From NCBI RefSeq assembly GCF_050433385.1, contig NZ_JBNPXI010000024.1:5661-69660 (forward strand): DNA of 64,000 nucleotides, in the 5' to 3' direction. Below, piece after piece: positions 35,124 through 44,395 of the stretch (the stretch's first letter is position 1; each line of letters opens with the position of its first letter). The DNA is from Brassicibacter mesophilus. GTDB lineage: Bacteria; Bacillota; Clostridia; Tissierellales; Proteiniboraceae. The notes under the pieces were generated by a model. The model did no database searches. It saw only the letters and a list, made by a program, of their open reading frames with translations, and was not told the DNA's origin. Made by a program: the position numbers and the translations under genes.

Positions 35124-36080
35124 CTATTTAGTATTGTTTATTAAATAATTAAGCCACAGCTTATAGAAGCTACTTTTTAAATGTATTCCATCTTTTGCAT
35201 ATAAGCTGTTATAATCATCTGTTACTGAAGCTATATTAACGTATTTAGCATCTTCGGTTTCTGCCATACTTTTTAAGGCTGTATTAAATTCATTTATTCG
35301 TTCATTTGTAAGCAAAGGCTTTTTGATTGCTACCTTTGAAGAAACTGGAAGTATAGATTGAATATAGATATTAGTGTCTGGAAGCTTTTCTTTAATTGCC
35401 CGAACAAATTGAGCATAGTTACTTGCAAATTTTTCACTACTTATTCCTGTAAGAACATCATTTACCCCTAGCAGTATATAGATGTTTTCTGGTTCTGACT
35501 TTATTATTTCATTCAGTTTCTTTTTTTGATCTAAGACAGTCACTCCTAATCCTGCAAAAATATTAGATTCATCAAGTAGCTCATATGCAGATAGTCCCTC
35601 CGTAATAGAATCTCCTATAAAAACATCCTTTCCGAATACATCTTTGTAATCACTGTTAGTTTCACTAACTGGAGTCTTTGTGTCTTCACCAACATTAGAA
35701 ATACCTTCAGAATTTAAATCATCTTCTGTGGTTTCTTTATCATGACTTTCAGACTCAGAAACTGTATTATCAATTTGAGCATCATTCACTTTTCCATCAG
35801 CACGTGCATCTACTATTTTTTCATATATTTCATCTACCTGAGACTCATCTCTATCTTCATCATAGACTAGTTCATCTTCATATTCATTCTTTGCTTCATC
35901 ATCCTGCTTTGACCCTGCGTATGCTGCCGATCCTTTATCCAGGGTGCTGCTATCAATAAAATGATTAGCCACGGTAAATGTAATTATTATGATTATTGAT
36001 AACGAAATAGCTAGTCTTTTAAAGTTAACCCTCGCTCTTCTTCTTTTTCTTCTTTTTCTTCTTCGTACCCTTCTCACCAT
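35124..36080 (-). CDS. Membrane-anchored SGNH/GDSL hydrolase
   Basis: 318 residues. A very basic N-tip (about 1-20, mostly R and K) precedes a membrane anchor (about 22-42), an acidic low-complexity linker (about 55-140) and an SGNH domain. Catalytic blocks are visible: GDSITEG with the nucleophilic Ser, LLGVND with the oxyanion Asn, and DGIHL with the catalytic Asp/His. It is the first gene of the O-acetylation cluster and could be an acetyl esterase or the final O-acetyltransferase, as with PatB. Which one cannot be told here. Confidence 0.9.
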   Translation of the reverse strand: MVRRVRRRKRRKRRRARVNFKRLAISLSIIIIITFTVANHFIDSSTLDKGSAAYAGSKQDDEAKNEYEDELVYDEDRDESQVDEIYEKIVDARADGKVNDAQIDNTVSESESHDKETTEDDLNSEGISNVGEDTKTPVSETNSDYKDVFGKDVFIGDSITEGLSAYELLDESNIFAGLGVTVLDQKKKLNEIIKSEPENIYILLGVNDVLTGISSEKFASNYAQFVRAIKEKLPDTNIYIQSILPVSSKVAIKKPLLTNERINEFNTALKSMAETEDAKYVNIASVTDDYNSLYAKDGIHLKSSFYKLWLNYLINNTK

Positions 36081-36374
36081 TGCAATAACCCTCCAAACGT
36101 ATTTATTTTAATGCTATATGTCAAAATATTGTAATTTATAAGTAAATTGAAATATTGTACAACTCATATTATAGTATTAGTTCTTACTGAAATGGTTAAA
36201 AAAAGGTATCAATTTGGCTAAATTCTAATGTATTTGAATGTATATGATGGGAACCGTACCAGTTTTACGCAACATCAGGATATATTTTGTAAGTATTTTG
36301 TGCTTTAATATTTTCTAGGAATAATTGGGTATATTATATTAAAAACAAATTTATCATTTGAAAGGAGGATATGT

Positions 36375-36827
36375 TTGGATAATAGAGAGTTTAACAAACC
36401 TAGTAAAGCAGATTTGAAAAGAAAATTGACGGCCGAGCAATATAGAATAACTCAAGAAAACGGTACTGAAAGACCTTTTAGTAGCAAATACTATAAACAT
36501 GATAAACCAGGAATATATGTTGATGTTGTATCTGGCGAACCACTATTTAGTTCTCTTGATAAATTTGACTCAGGATGTGGGTGGCCTAGCTTCGATAAGC
36601 CAATTGATCATGAAAATATCGTAGAAAAAATAGATTTAACCCATGGAATGGAACGCACAGAAGTAAGAAGTAAGGATGGAGGCTCTCACCTTGGACATGT
36701 ATTCAATGATGGTTCTAAGGAAACAACTGGATTAAGATACTGTATCAATGGAGCTGCTCTAAGATTTATACCTATGGAAAACCTTGAAAAAGAAGGATAT
36801 AGCGAATATATAAAGCTTTTTAAATAA
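36375..36827 (+). CDS. msrB: Peptide-methionine (R)-S-oxide reductase
   Basis: 150 residues, the free-standing MsrB domain. It reduces methionine-R-sulfoxide in proteins. The catalytic Cys is in GLRYCINGAALRF; DSGCGWPSF and HLGHVFNDG are also present. The zinc-binding CxxC pairs found in many MsrB proteins are absent, which is common in Firmicutes. The start is TTG at 36375, 6 nt after AAGGAGG. An ATG at 36371 in another frame stops after three codons. The gene is monocistronic with its own terminator. Confidence 0.95.
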   Translation: MDNREFNKPSKADLKRKLTAEQYRITQENGTERPFSSKYYKHDKPGIYVDVVSGEPLFSSLDKFDSGCGWPSFDKPIDHENIVEKIDLTHGMERTEVRSKDGGSHLGHVFNDGSKETTGLRYCINGAALRFIPMENLEKEGYSEYIKLFK

Positions 36828-36830
36828 GAT

Positions 36831-36872
36831 AAGAATCCCTCTTAATCTGTTAACGATTTAAGAGGGATTCTT
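36831..36872 (+). terminator. Terminator of msrB
   Basis: A 14-bp stem (36831-36844 with 36859-36872) with an inner AATC/GATT extension, followed by ATTTT. Confidence 0.85.
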
Positions 36873-36985
36873 ATTTTACTTTCTGTATATATTATATCAT
36901 ATAATTACATAAAATAACAGTCTGGTATTTTATTGGTATCAATGATATTATATTCAATGCCAATCTTGAAAGGAGTGATGTTTCA

Positions 36986-39256
36986 ATGAACTTTAGCAAG
37001 GATGAAATAACATATGAAGAGAAAAAGCTTCATAAAACACTTACTCAAATAGATTTTGACTTAAAAGAGCAAAAAAAATATTATGAGATTTTTAAAAAAG
37101 AAGCACTCTCAATCCAAAAAGAAATGTTCGAAGAAATAACTTCTACTCCAGTTGAATTATGGGAAGTAAACGATGCTGCACAGTTATGGTACTATCAAAA
37201 TGAAATTGAAAGAGAAGGACGTAAAATTATATTGTCTGAATCCATGGTGAGAAAACTTGAAAAAATGCAATTTTCACCTTACTTTGGCAGAATAGATTTT
37301 AAAGAGAATGGAGAAGACAAAGCTGAAAGCTTCTACATCGGAATAGGAAGTATCCTAGAAAGTGATACACATGATTATATGGTAATTGACTGGCGGGCTC
37401 CTGTATCAAGTATGTTTTATGATTATGAAGTTGGAAAAGCTGAGTATAAGTCTCCTAATTCAACTATAGAAGGGAACTTGACTTTAAAGAGACAATATAA
37501 GATTGAAAATGGTAAAATGCTGTATATGCTTAATAGCAGTTTAAAGATAGATGACGAAATCCTTCAAGAGATATTAAGTAAAAATGTTGATAATAAAATG
37601 AAATCTATAGTGACTAGTATACAGCTTGAACAAAATAGAGTTATTCGTGATGAAAAAAATCATGTCATGGTAGTTCAAGGACCTGCTGGTAGTGGTAAAA
37701 CCTCTATTGCTCTGCATAGAATAGCCTATTTATTATATAGATATCAGAAGTCTATGAACCCAAAAAATATAGTAATTTTTTCTCCAAATTCTGTCTTCAA
37801 TGATTACATCTCTACTGTTCTTCCTGAATTAGGTGAGGAAAATATGTTCCAAACAACTTTCGTAGACTATGCTGAAAAATTTCTTGAACTAACAGCTGAG
37901 CTTGAAGATATGGGTGACCAAATGAACTTTCTTTTATCCAATCAAAATAGCGAAAAATATATTCAAAGAATTAAAAATATAGAATTCAAGGTTTCAGAAG
38001 CTTTTATTGATATACTTAACAACTATATACGTTATGTAGAAACGGAAAGTATTGTATTTGAAGATATTTACTATAAGGATAATCTACTTGCAAGCAAGGA
38101 AGAACTCTATAATCTACTAGTAAATGAGTATAGTTTTAGACCATTTTCTAAACGTTTAGAAATGGTTAGAAATAGAGTGTTATTCTTATTAAAACCATTT
38201 GAGGATAAAAGATTCCAAGAAGTCTATAATTATATAAAAAAAAGAGACACATTTAATACAGATGAAGTAATTCGGGCAAAAGTTTACAGTATAATTAGAG
38301 ATGAATTTAATCCTATAAAAGACAGTATCAGAGAAAAAACCACCTTCAATTTAGTTGATATATATCTTAACCTCTTTAATAATGAAGAGTTATTTAGAAA
38401 ATCAAACAAAGGTATATTGCCTGATTTCTTTAATCAAATAAGAAAAGAAACTAATAAGCTAACTGAAACTAATAAAATAAACTATGAAGATGGCATTGCC
38501 TTAGTCTATCTTAAATTGATACTAGATGGTTCTCCCTCCAATTCAGCTATTAGACATGTAGTAGTTGATGAGTGCCAAGATTATACTATTTTGCAATATA
38601 TGAGCTTTAAATTGCTTTTTGCTGACAGTAGCTTTACTTTATTAGGAGATTTAAACCAATCTATAAGCCCTTATATGAATATTGGAAAATATACCAGAAT
38701 TACTAAGCTATTCGAAGGAAAAATCACTTCAATTCTTACGTTAAATAAAAGCTATAGGTCTACAAGTGAAATTTCTCAATTTACTAGAGCATTACTTGGA
38801 GAAAAACATGAATGGGAATACCTTGAGCGCAGTGGTGTAAAGCCTACATTGGTCAAAGTTTCAAATGCCGATATACTGAATAAGGTTTTGGATGTTGCCA
38901 ACCATCTGAAGAAAGAAGGATTTGCTTCTATAGCAATAATATGCAAAACGCTTAATGAGAGTATTGATGTGCACAAGGCTTTGAAAAAATATATTAATGT
39001 ACACCTCATTAAAAATGATGACATAAAATATCCAAAAGGAACTGTAGTAGTGCCATCTTATTTGGCTAAGGGTCTTGAGTTTGATGCGGTAATAGTATAT
39101 ACCTGTAATGAAGAAACTTATGGATCTGAAAATGAAAAGCAGCTATTATATACTATTTGCACAAGAGCTTTGCATAGACTGTATGTATTTTATTCAGATA
39201 ACTTATCTCCGTTTATAAAGCGTTTAGATAAATCACTATATATAAAGCTAGATTAA
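36986..39256 (+). CDS. helD: HelD-like UvrD/Rep-family ATPase (RNA polymerase recycling)
   Basis: 756 residues. The N-terminal coiled coil (about 1-100) and the domain before Walker A match HelD rather than DNA-repair helicases. Walker A reads VVQGPAGSGKTSIALHR (about 230), the DExx-like motif is VVDECQDYT, and motif VI lies near ICTRALHRLYV. HelD uses ATP to strip RNA polymerase from stalled or non-productive complexes. GGAG precedes the ATG. It is monocistronic with a hairpin terminator. Confidence 0.9.
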   Translation: MNFSKDEITYEEKKLHKTLTQIDFDLKEQKKYYEIFKKEALSIQKEMFEEITSTPVELWEVNDAAQLWYYQNEIEREGRKIILSESMVRKLEKMQFSPYFGRIDFKENGEDKAESFYIGIGSILESDTHDYMVIDWRAPVSSMFYDYEVGKAEYKSPNSTIEGNLTLKRQYKIENGKMLYMLNSSLKIDDEILQEILSKNVDNKMKSIVTSIQLEQNRVIRDEKNHVMVVQGPAGSGKTSIALHRIAYLLYRYQKSMNPKNIVIFSPNSVFNDYISTVLPELGEENMFQTTFVDYAEKFLELTAELEDMGDQMNFLLSNQNSEKYIQRIKNIEFKVSEAFIDILNNYIRYVETESIVFEDIYYKDNLLASKEELYNLLVNEYSFRPFSKRLEMVRNRVLFLLKPFEDKRFQEVYNYIKKRDTFNTDEVIRAKVYSIIRDEFNPIKDSIREKTTFNLVDIYLNLFNNEELFRKSNKGILPDFFNQIRKETNKLTETNKINYEDGIALVYLKLILDGSPSNSAIRHVVVDECQDYTILQYMSFKLLFADSSFTLLGDLNQSISPYMNIGKYTRITKLFEGKITSILTLNKSYRSTSEISQFTRALLGEKHEWEYLERSGVKPTLVKVSNADILNKVLDVANHLKKEGFASIAIICKTLNESIDVHKALKKYINVHLIKNDDIKYPKGTVVVPSYLAKGLEFDAVIVYTCNEETYGSENEKQLLYTICTRALHRLYVFYSDNLSPFIKRLDKSLYIKLD

Positions 39257-39274
39257 TTATGTTTGTTTAAAAAC

Positions 39275-39306
39275 AGAGTATCTATCAGTTTTTTGATAGA
39301 TACTCT
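39275..39306 (+). terminator. Terminator of helD
   Basis: A perfect 13-bp stem (39275-39287 with 39294-39306) 18 bp past the helD stop. Confidence 0.8.
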
Positions 39307-39346
39307 TGTACTACTTATATTTTTAAAATATTGTTTATTTATTCGC

Positions 39347-39922
39347 CTACATATACCAAATCTCTTCTTTACTAGTGGAAATACCAATAGCACCTGCCTT
39401 AAGACTAGATATAACATCTTCTTTATCTTTTATTAATCCACCTGTTATTATTGGTATATTAGTTTCTTTACTTATATGCTCTGTAACCTTCGGCATAATT
39501 CCCGGTAAAAGTTCCACTGCATTAGCTTTAGTTGAATGTAAAGACTTAATCCCTGTGTCTACTGATAAATAGTCTAGTAGAAATAATCTTTGAATAGCAA
39601 ACATATCTAGTTTTTTTGCTATGTTTATTAAATTTGATCTAGTAGATATTATTCCATTGGGCTTTATGTACTGAGAGATATATTCAACTACTATTCCATC
39701 TCTTGAAAAACCTTCTATAAGATCTATATGAACGTATATCTCCATATTTGAAGCCTTTACTTTATCTACTATACTTTTCAAATTAATAATATTTCCTGTG
39801 AGCAGAAAGATTATCTCACTAGGAGATCTAATTGCTGTATCTAGCTTATCTAGGTCATTTACTGCTGCAATAATTGGATTGTTGCTTATTCTCTCAAAAA
39901 AATTATTGTTCAGGTTACTCAC
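39347..39922 (-). CDS. glpP: GlpP-type glycerol-3-phosphate responsive antiterminator
   Basis: 191 residues, a small TIM-barrel-like protein matching the GlpP family. It has NPIIAAVNDLDKL at the N-terminus, HIDLIEGFSRDGIVVEYI near 85-102, and ELLPGIMPKVTEHI and PIITGGLIKDKEDV towards the C-terminus. In Bacillus GlpP binds glycerol-3-phosphate and glp leader RNA to prevent termination. No glp genes are in the window, so the targets lie elsewhere. Confidence 0.9.
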   Translation of the reverse strand: MSNLNNNFFERISNNPIIAAVNDLDKLDTAIRSPSEIIFLLTGNIINLKSIVDKVKASNMEIYVHIDLIEGFSRDGIVVEYISQYIKPNGIISTRSNLINIAKKLDMFAIQRLFLLDYLSVDTGIKSLHSTKANAVELLPGIMPKVTEHISKETNIPIITGGLIKDKEDVISSLKAGAIGISTSKEEIWYM

Positions 39923-39957
39923 CCCCGTTACTTTAATAGTAACATTTTTCTAAATAA

Positions 39958-40005
39958 AGCCGTACAAAGCTAGACCTATGCTTTCATAGGTTAACTTGTA
40001 CGGCT
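39958..40005 (-). terminator. Terminator of the methyltransferase gene
   Basis: A 10-bp outer stem (39958-39967 with 39996-40005) encloses a perfect inner hairpin (ACCTATG/CATAGGT). The minus-strand tail is T-rich. It lies between the methyltransferase stop and glpP. Confidence 0.7.
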
Positions 40006-40102
40006 CTCAACATCTCATGCCTAAAACATTTCTTATCCTATCATCATATTATATTCTATAAAGTATATTGATAAATATACCTTATTTAAATAAAGAGCTT
40101 CT

Positions 40103-40876
40103 TTATATCTTCTCTGCCACAATAAAAAATCTATGACATGTGAAATCAATGTACCCATTTTGATCTATCAAATTATGAATTCTAACTAACTTATCAAAGT
40201 ACTTTTCAACTGTAAAATCAGGTACCTGCCATGGTATTGCTTTTAAGTAATACACTATAGCACCAATATCATAAAATCTTGTTTTTACAATATCTTCTTT
40301 TTGCTCTAATATGTTAAATTTAGAATCCCTTAATTGATTAACTGCATATTCTAAATTCCAATTAAAATATTCACTTACTGAAACTTCCAAAATCTCATTG
40401 ATTTCTTTATCATTCAATCCCCCAACTTGTTGGGTTATAAAAATACCGTTATTCTTTAGTACCCGTCTTACCTCTTTAGCTGAATAAGACTCATGTCTAT
40501 TTATTACAAGTTCAAAATCTTCATCTTTAAGCGGCAGCTCATTATCATTTTTCACTTCATAAACCCTTATTCCTAGAGGCTCTAGTCTATTTCTTGCTAC
40601 AATGACATTAGGTTCGTATCCTTCTGTAGTACATGTATTTTTTGGAAGTGGAGCTAATGTAGACAAAAACTCACCACCACCCGTGCCCATGTCGAGCATC
40701 GAAGACACATCTCTCACTTTCATCCTTATCTTGTTTCTATAGCTCCAACTTAATGGAAACTCACACATTCTACCTGCTTCCTCTATATGAGAGAAATCCC
40801 ATCCTTCAAACTTTGCATTTGTTTCTTCCATTAAGAGATTAAATAATTTTTTATTTCTTAATACATTTTGGTTCAT
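40103..40876 (-). CDS. Class I SAM-dependent methyltransferase
   Basis: 257 residues. The SAM-binding motif I reads MLDMGTGGGEFLSTL, with the acidic residue in EGYEPN two strands later. The DFELVINRHES segment marks motif II. The family includes small-molecule and rRNA methyltransferases; the substrate cannot be read. GGGAGG directs translation to the ATG at 40876, 36 codons inside the longest frame. It is monocistronic with a terminator. Confidence 0.88.
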   Translation of the reverse strand: MNQNVLRNKKLFNLLMEETNAKFEGWDFSHIEEAGRMCEFPLSWSYRNKIRMKVRDVSSMLDMGTGGGEFLSTLAPLPKNTCTTEGYEPNVIVARNRLEPLGIRVYEVKNDNELPLKDEDFELVINRHESYSAKEVRRVLKNNGIFITQQVGGLNDKEINEILEVSVSEYFNWNLEYAVNQLRDSKFNILEQKEDIVKTRFYDIGAIVYYLKAIPWQVPDFTVEKYFDKLVRIHNLIDQNGYIDFTCHRFFIVAEKI

Positions 40877-41016
40877 AAAGCTTCCTCCCTTAAAAATAAG
40901 ATAAATCTTTTGGAACAATTCATTGTAGGAGGACCTCTTATAGGTTGTTACAATCCATATAAAACATAATAAATGTACATACATTTACCTCGATTCTATA
41001 CCTTTTTTAATGAGAA

Positions 41017-41397
41017 TTAACTTCTTTTTGCTATCATCTCTATTTCGATCATTGCCCCTAGGGGCAATGATGCAACTCCAATTGTGGTTCTAGAAGGATA
41101 TGGAGTTGAAAACTGCTTTTGATATATTTCATTCATAGCTTTAAAATCATCCATGTTAGTTAGAAATACATTTACTTTCATTACATCATCTGGTGTTAGT
41201 CCAGCAGCTTCAAGCACGTTGAATAGATTCCTAAAGCACTGCTCAGTCTGAGCAGCTATGCCTCCTTCTATAAGCTTTCCTGTACTTGAGTCGATAGGAG
41301 TCTGCCCCGAAAGATAAATAGTATCTCCTGATTCAACAGCATGTGAATACGGGCCAACAGATACAGCACCTTTTGCATTAAACGCTTTTCTTGCCAT
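41017..41397 (-). CDS. ridA: RidA family enamine/imine deaminase
   Basis: 126 residues, the standard RidA (YjgF/UK114) size. It hydrolyses reactive 2-aminoacrylate-type enamines released by PLP enzymes. Signatures are GPYSHAVESGDTIYLSGQTP, NVLEAAGLTPDDVMKVNVFL (substrate-binding region) and PSRTTIGVASLPLGAMIEIE, which includes the conserved Arg. The start used is the ATG at 41397; an in-frame TTG 6 codons upstream lacks a ribosome binding site. It is monocistronic. Confidence 0.95.
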   Translation of the reverse strand: MARKAFNAKGAVSVGPYSHAVESGDTIYLSGQTPIDSSTGKLIEGGIAAQTEQCFRNLFNVLEAAGLTPDDVMKVNVFLTNMDDFKAMNEIYQKQFSTPYPSRTTIGVASLPLGAMIEIEMIAKRS

Positions 41398-41492
41398 AAT
41401 AAAATCAACCCCCAATATTTTTCTTTATGCTAAATTATACCATAATATCTGATACATGCTAAGAACTAAATATATATTTGTCAAAAATAAAA

Positions 41493-41528
41493 AACTGCTT
41501 AAATGTAATCAATTACATCTAAGCAGTT
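41493..41528 (-). terminator. Terminator of the peptide ABC transporter operon
   Basis: A 17-bp stem (41493-41509 with 41512-41528, one wobble) with a minus-strand run of six U, just past the binding-protein stop. Confidence 0.92.
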
Positions 41529-41538
41529 CTTATAACAC

Positions 41539-43344
41539 TTATTTACTTTGACTATATGCTTTTAAATACTCTTTAGCCTTATCATCACTAGTAGGTTTTT
41601 CAACCTTTTCATATCCTTCTAGATTTTTGATAAGAGGAGTTACAGTTGAAGTTATCTCTACTGCACGACCTGACTGTACTATTGTAATATATGCCTTTGG
41701 ATCTATAGCATTTAAAATAGTTTTACGTAAATTCATATCTAATACTGGCCTTTGATACTTTTCATCTAGGTTGAATATAATGTATGATGCAGCATTAGAC
41801 TCTATTTCAGTGATATCTAGTTTGCTTTCATTCTTTATCTTATCGTAGTGTAAAGATGGAACTCCATAAAGAACATGAATTTCACCACTAAATAGTGCTT
41901 GAACAGCTGCACTAGTATCTGGAATTATTTTAACATGAATTTCATCAACCTTTGGTTCATGTTCAGTACCAACCATGTATGCTGGGTTCTTTTTAAACTT
42001 CATTATTTGATCATCTTTATAATATAAGCAGTATGGACCACTAGTTCTAAGATGGTCATCTTTTATTGCCTCATTTTGATCTCCATATGTTCCACCATTA
42101 CCATTTATCTTAGTAACCTGAGCCTCACTAGTAATACCTGCAGATTGATGAGCCAAGAAATTCAATACTTGTGGGAATGGTTCCACAGTTTCAACGCGTA
42201 CTACTTGGTACTTTCCTTTTGAATTATCTACATCATTTTTTGATGCAACAAGTTCAGATATTGAACCACTTGGAACCTCACCATCAAATAATTCTTTTAA
42301 TGTTTTTCCTGAAGCAGTCTTAGTATTTTCTAACTCAGCTAAATCTGTTACAATACTTATTTCTTTCATATTTCCATGTAGTGTGTATGTTCTATGCTCA
42401 GGAACTGAGTCCTTGTCTTTTGCACGATTTAGATGGAAAACAACATCTTCAGCTCCTACTAGTTCGCCAGAGTCAACAACATCTCCATTTTGTACCTTTG
42501 CAAAGCTTATATCATCTCTTAATACGAAATAGTACGCCTTATTTCCTTCAGCTATAGCATGCTCATAGCTTAAAGAACCATCAGAAGTTACAACATCATC
42601 ATCAGTTAAGTTTACTAGTCTTACATACATATTTGTATTAAGTGTGTTTATGGAACCATCGTTACCTTTAATAGGGTCAAGCGATGTTAAGTTACCTGAT
42701 GTCTGGGACAACAATACAGGAGCTGTTTTTCTCTTTGAAGTATCATTAAAATCGAATTTCTCCCAAACCATTGAACGTGATTTTGATAGTCTAACATTTT
42801 CACGTCCTGGCTTCAATATTTCTTTGTTATAAGCTTGTATTTTATTTGCTGAATATACTGGAACAATATAAGCATTATCCATCATATATTGCTCAAACTC
42901 TCCATAAGTCTTAACATATTCACTTGGAGTTTGAGTTGCAGCTTTTAATATAAGCTCTTCAACCTTAGGGTCAGCTAACCCTGAATTGTTATAATCTCCA
43001 CCTGGAGTGAATAAAGAACGTACAGCGTAATCTGGGTTACCTGTAACTGTAGTCCAACCACTAAATGCCATATCATAGTCACCATTTCCAAGTTTCTCTG
43101 AATATGTAGCATAGTCTGGAGTTTGAACTAAATTAACCTTGATACCTAGTTTCTCTAACTGGTCTTTTACTATTGTTGCATCCTTATCTCCCCAGCCAGC
43201 CATAAAGAGAAAATCAAGTGTAAGATCTAAAGGTTTATCTTCATTTCCCTTAGCTACATCTTGTGAATCTGTTTGCTTAGTTCCACAGGCAGTAAGAACT
43301 AGCATTAATGCTAACAATAAAACTAAAATCTTTTTCATTTTCAT
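41539..43344 (-). CDS. ABC transporter substrate-binding lipoprotein, apparently circularly permuted SBP_bac_5
   Basis: 601 residues. Lipobox LTAC with Cys20. Residues about 38-198 correspond to the C-terminal part of ordinary DppA/OppA proteins (IVKDQLEKLGIKVNLV, YDMAFSGWTTVTGNPDY, YGEFEQYMMDNAYIVPVYS). Residues about 207-601 correspond to the normal N-terminal and middle part (SGNLTSLDPIKGNDG, YYFVLRDDISFAKV, GAEDVVFHLNRAKD, LRTSGPYCLY, DMNLRKTILNAIDP), ending in DKAKEYLKAY, where the usual protein would continue into the first block. One full domain is present with its order rotated. It should bind a peptide or similar solute for the four upstream genes. GGAGGTG precedes the ATG. Confidence 0.9.
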   Translation of the reverse strand: MKMKKILVLLLALMLVLTACGTKQTDSQDVAKGNEDKPLDLTLDFLFMAGWGDKDATIVKDQLEKLGIKVNLVQTPDYATYSEKLGNGDYDMAFSGWTTVTGNPDYAVRSLFTPGGDYNNSGLADPKVEELILKAATQTPSEYVKTYGEFEQYMMDNAYIVPVYSANKIQAYNKEILKPGRENVRLSKSRSMVWEKFDFNDTSKRKTAPVLLSQTSGNLTSLDPIKGNDGSINTLNTNMYVRLVNLTDDDVVTSDGSLSYEHAIAEGNKAYYFVLRDDISFAKVQNGDVVDSGELVGAEDVVFHLNRAKDKDSVPEHRTYTLHGNMKEISIVTDLAELENTKTASGKTLKELFDGEVPSGSISELVASKNDVDNSKGKYQVVRVETVEPFPQVLNFLAHQSAGITSEAQVTKINGNGGTYGDQNEAIKDDHLRTSGPYCLYYKDDQIMKFKKNPAYMVGTEHEPKVDEIHVKIIPDTSAAVQALFSGEIHVLYGVPSLHYDKIKNESKLDITEIESNAASYIIFNLDEKYQRPVLDMNLRKTILNAIDPKAYITIVQSGRAVEITSTVTPLIKNLEGYEKVEKPTSDDKAKEYLKAYSQSK

Positions 43345-43401
43345 ATGAGCACCTCCATTAGTTAATTTATATTAGGTTATTAACCCTAAATACTTAAATA
43401 T

Positions 43402-44382
43402 TTAGTAGCTTAGAGAGCCTTTTAAAATTTCATCAGATCTATGGCATGCTACAAAGTGATTATCCTTTATCTCTTTCAATTCTGGATTTTCACACTTGCA
43501 CTGTTCACTTACAAATCTACAGCGAGCAGCAAATCTACATCCTGGACTCGGGTTTATAGGTGAAGTTATTTCACCCTCTAATATTATCCTATTTTTTCCC
43601 TTCCCTACAGTTGGAGTAGGTATAGCAGACAATAATGCCTGGGTATATGGATGAAAAGGAGTTTCAAATAAGTCTTTTTTTGGAGCCTTTTCAATCATCT
43701 TTCCTAGGTACATTACTCCAATTTCATCAGATATATGCTTTACAACTGATAAATCATGTGTAATAAACATATAAGTCAATCCTAGTTTTTGCTGCAAGTC
43801 CTGCATTAAGTTTAATATCTGTGCCTGTATAGACACGTCGAGAGCACTTACAGGCTCGTCACAAACTATAAACTTTGGATCGATCGAAAGAGCACGTGCA
43901 ATAACTGCACGTTGTCTTCTTCCGCCGTCAAGCTCATGAGGATATGCGTTATAAAGACGTTCAGCAAGTCCAACCAAGTCCATAAGCTCTTTAACCTTCT
44001 TCATTCTGTCTTCTTTATTCTTATATACTTTATGAATAATAAGTGGACCTTCTATAATCTGAGCAATAGTTTTACGTGGATTTAATGAAGCATAGGGATC
44101 CTGAAATATTATCTGCATTTCTCTACGCATCATTCTCATTTCGTTTTTATCTAAGCTAGTAACATCTATTCCGTCATAATAAATCTTCCCATCAGTAGGC
44201 TCATGAAGTCTCAATATGGTTTTACCGCATGTAGATTTTCCGCAACCACTCTCTCCAACTATGCCTATGGTTTTCCCTTTCTCAATTTTAAAAGAGACAT
44301 TATCAACAGCATGTAGATTGCCAAACGGCGTAGTAAAATATTTTTTCAGATTTTTAACTTCTAAAAGCACATTATCTTTCAT
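43402..44382 (-). CDS. oppF: Peptide-type ABC transporter ATPase (OppF/DppF-like)
   Basis: 326 residues. Walker A GESGCGKST, Q-loop FQDPYASLNPR, Walker B FIVCDEPVSALD and the H-loop ITHD are intact. The C-terminal oligopeptide-transporter extension carries the Cys cluster (CRFAARC...CKCENPEL) that can hold an iron-sulfur cluster in some members. The ABC signature reads HELDGGRRQR instead of the usual SGGQRQR. It pairs with the OppD-like ATPase, which is 13 bp upstream. Substrate class is inferred from the family. Confidence 0.93.
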   Translation of the reverse strand: MKDNVLLEVKNLKKYFTTPFGNLHAVDNVSFKIEKGKTIGIVGESGCGKSTCGKTILRLHEPTDGKIYYDGIDVTSLDKNEMRMMRREMQIIFQDPYASLNPRKTIAQIIEGPLIIHKVYKNKEDRMKKVKELMDLVGLAERLYNAYPHELDGGRRQRAVIARALSIDPKFIVCDEPVSALDVSIQAQILNLMQDLQQKLGLTYMFITHDLSVVKHISDEIGVMYLGKMIEKAPKKDLFETPFHPYTQALLSAIPTPTVGKGKNRIILEGEITSPINPSPGCRFAARCRFVSEQCKCENPELKEIKDNHFVACHRSDEILKGSLSY

Positions 44383-44395
44383 ACTATCGCCTCCT

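Noticed and set aside
41539..43344. Explaining the 601-aa binding protein as a tandem duplication with truncated copies.
   Set aside because: No segment of the SBP domain appears twice. The two blocks together make one complete domain.
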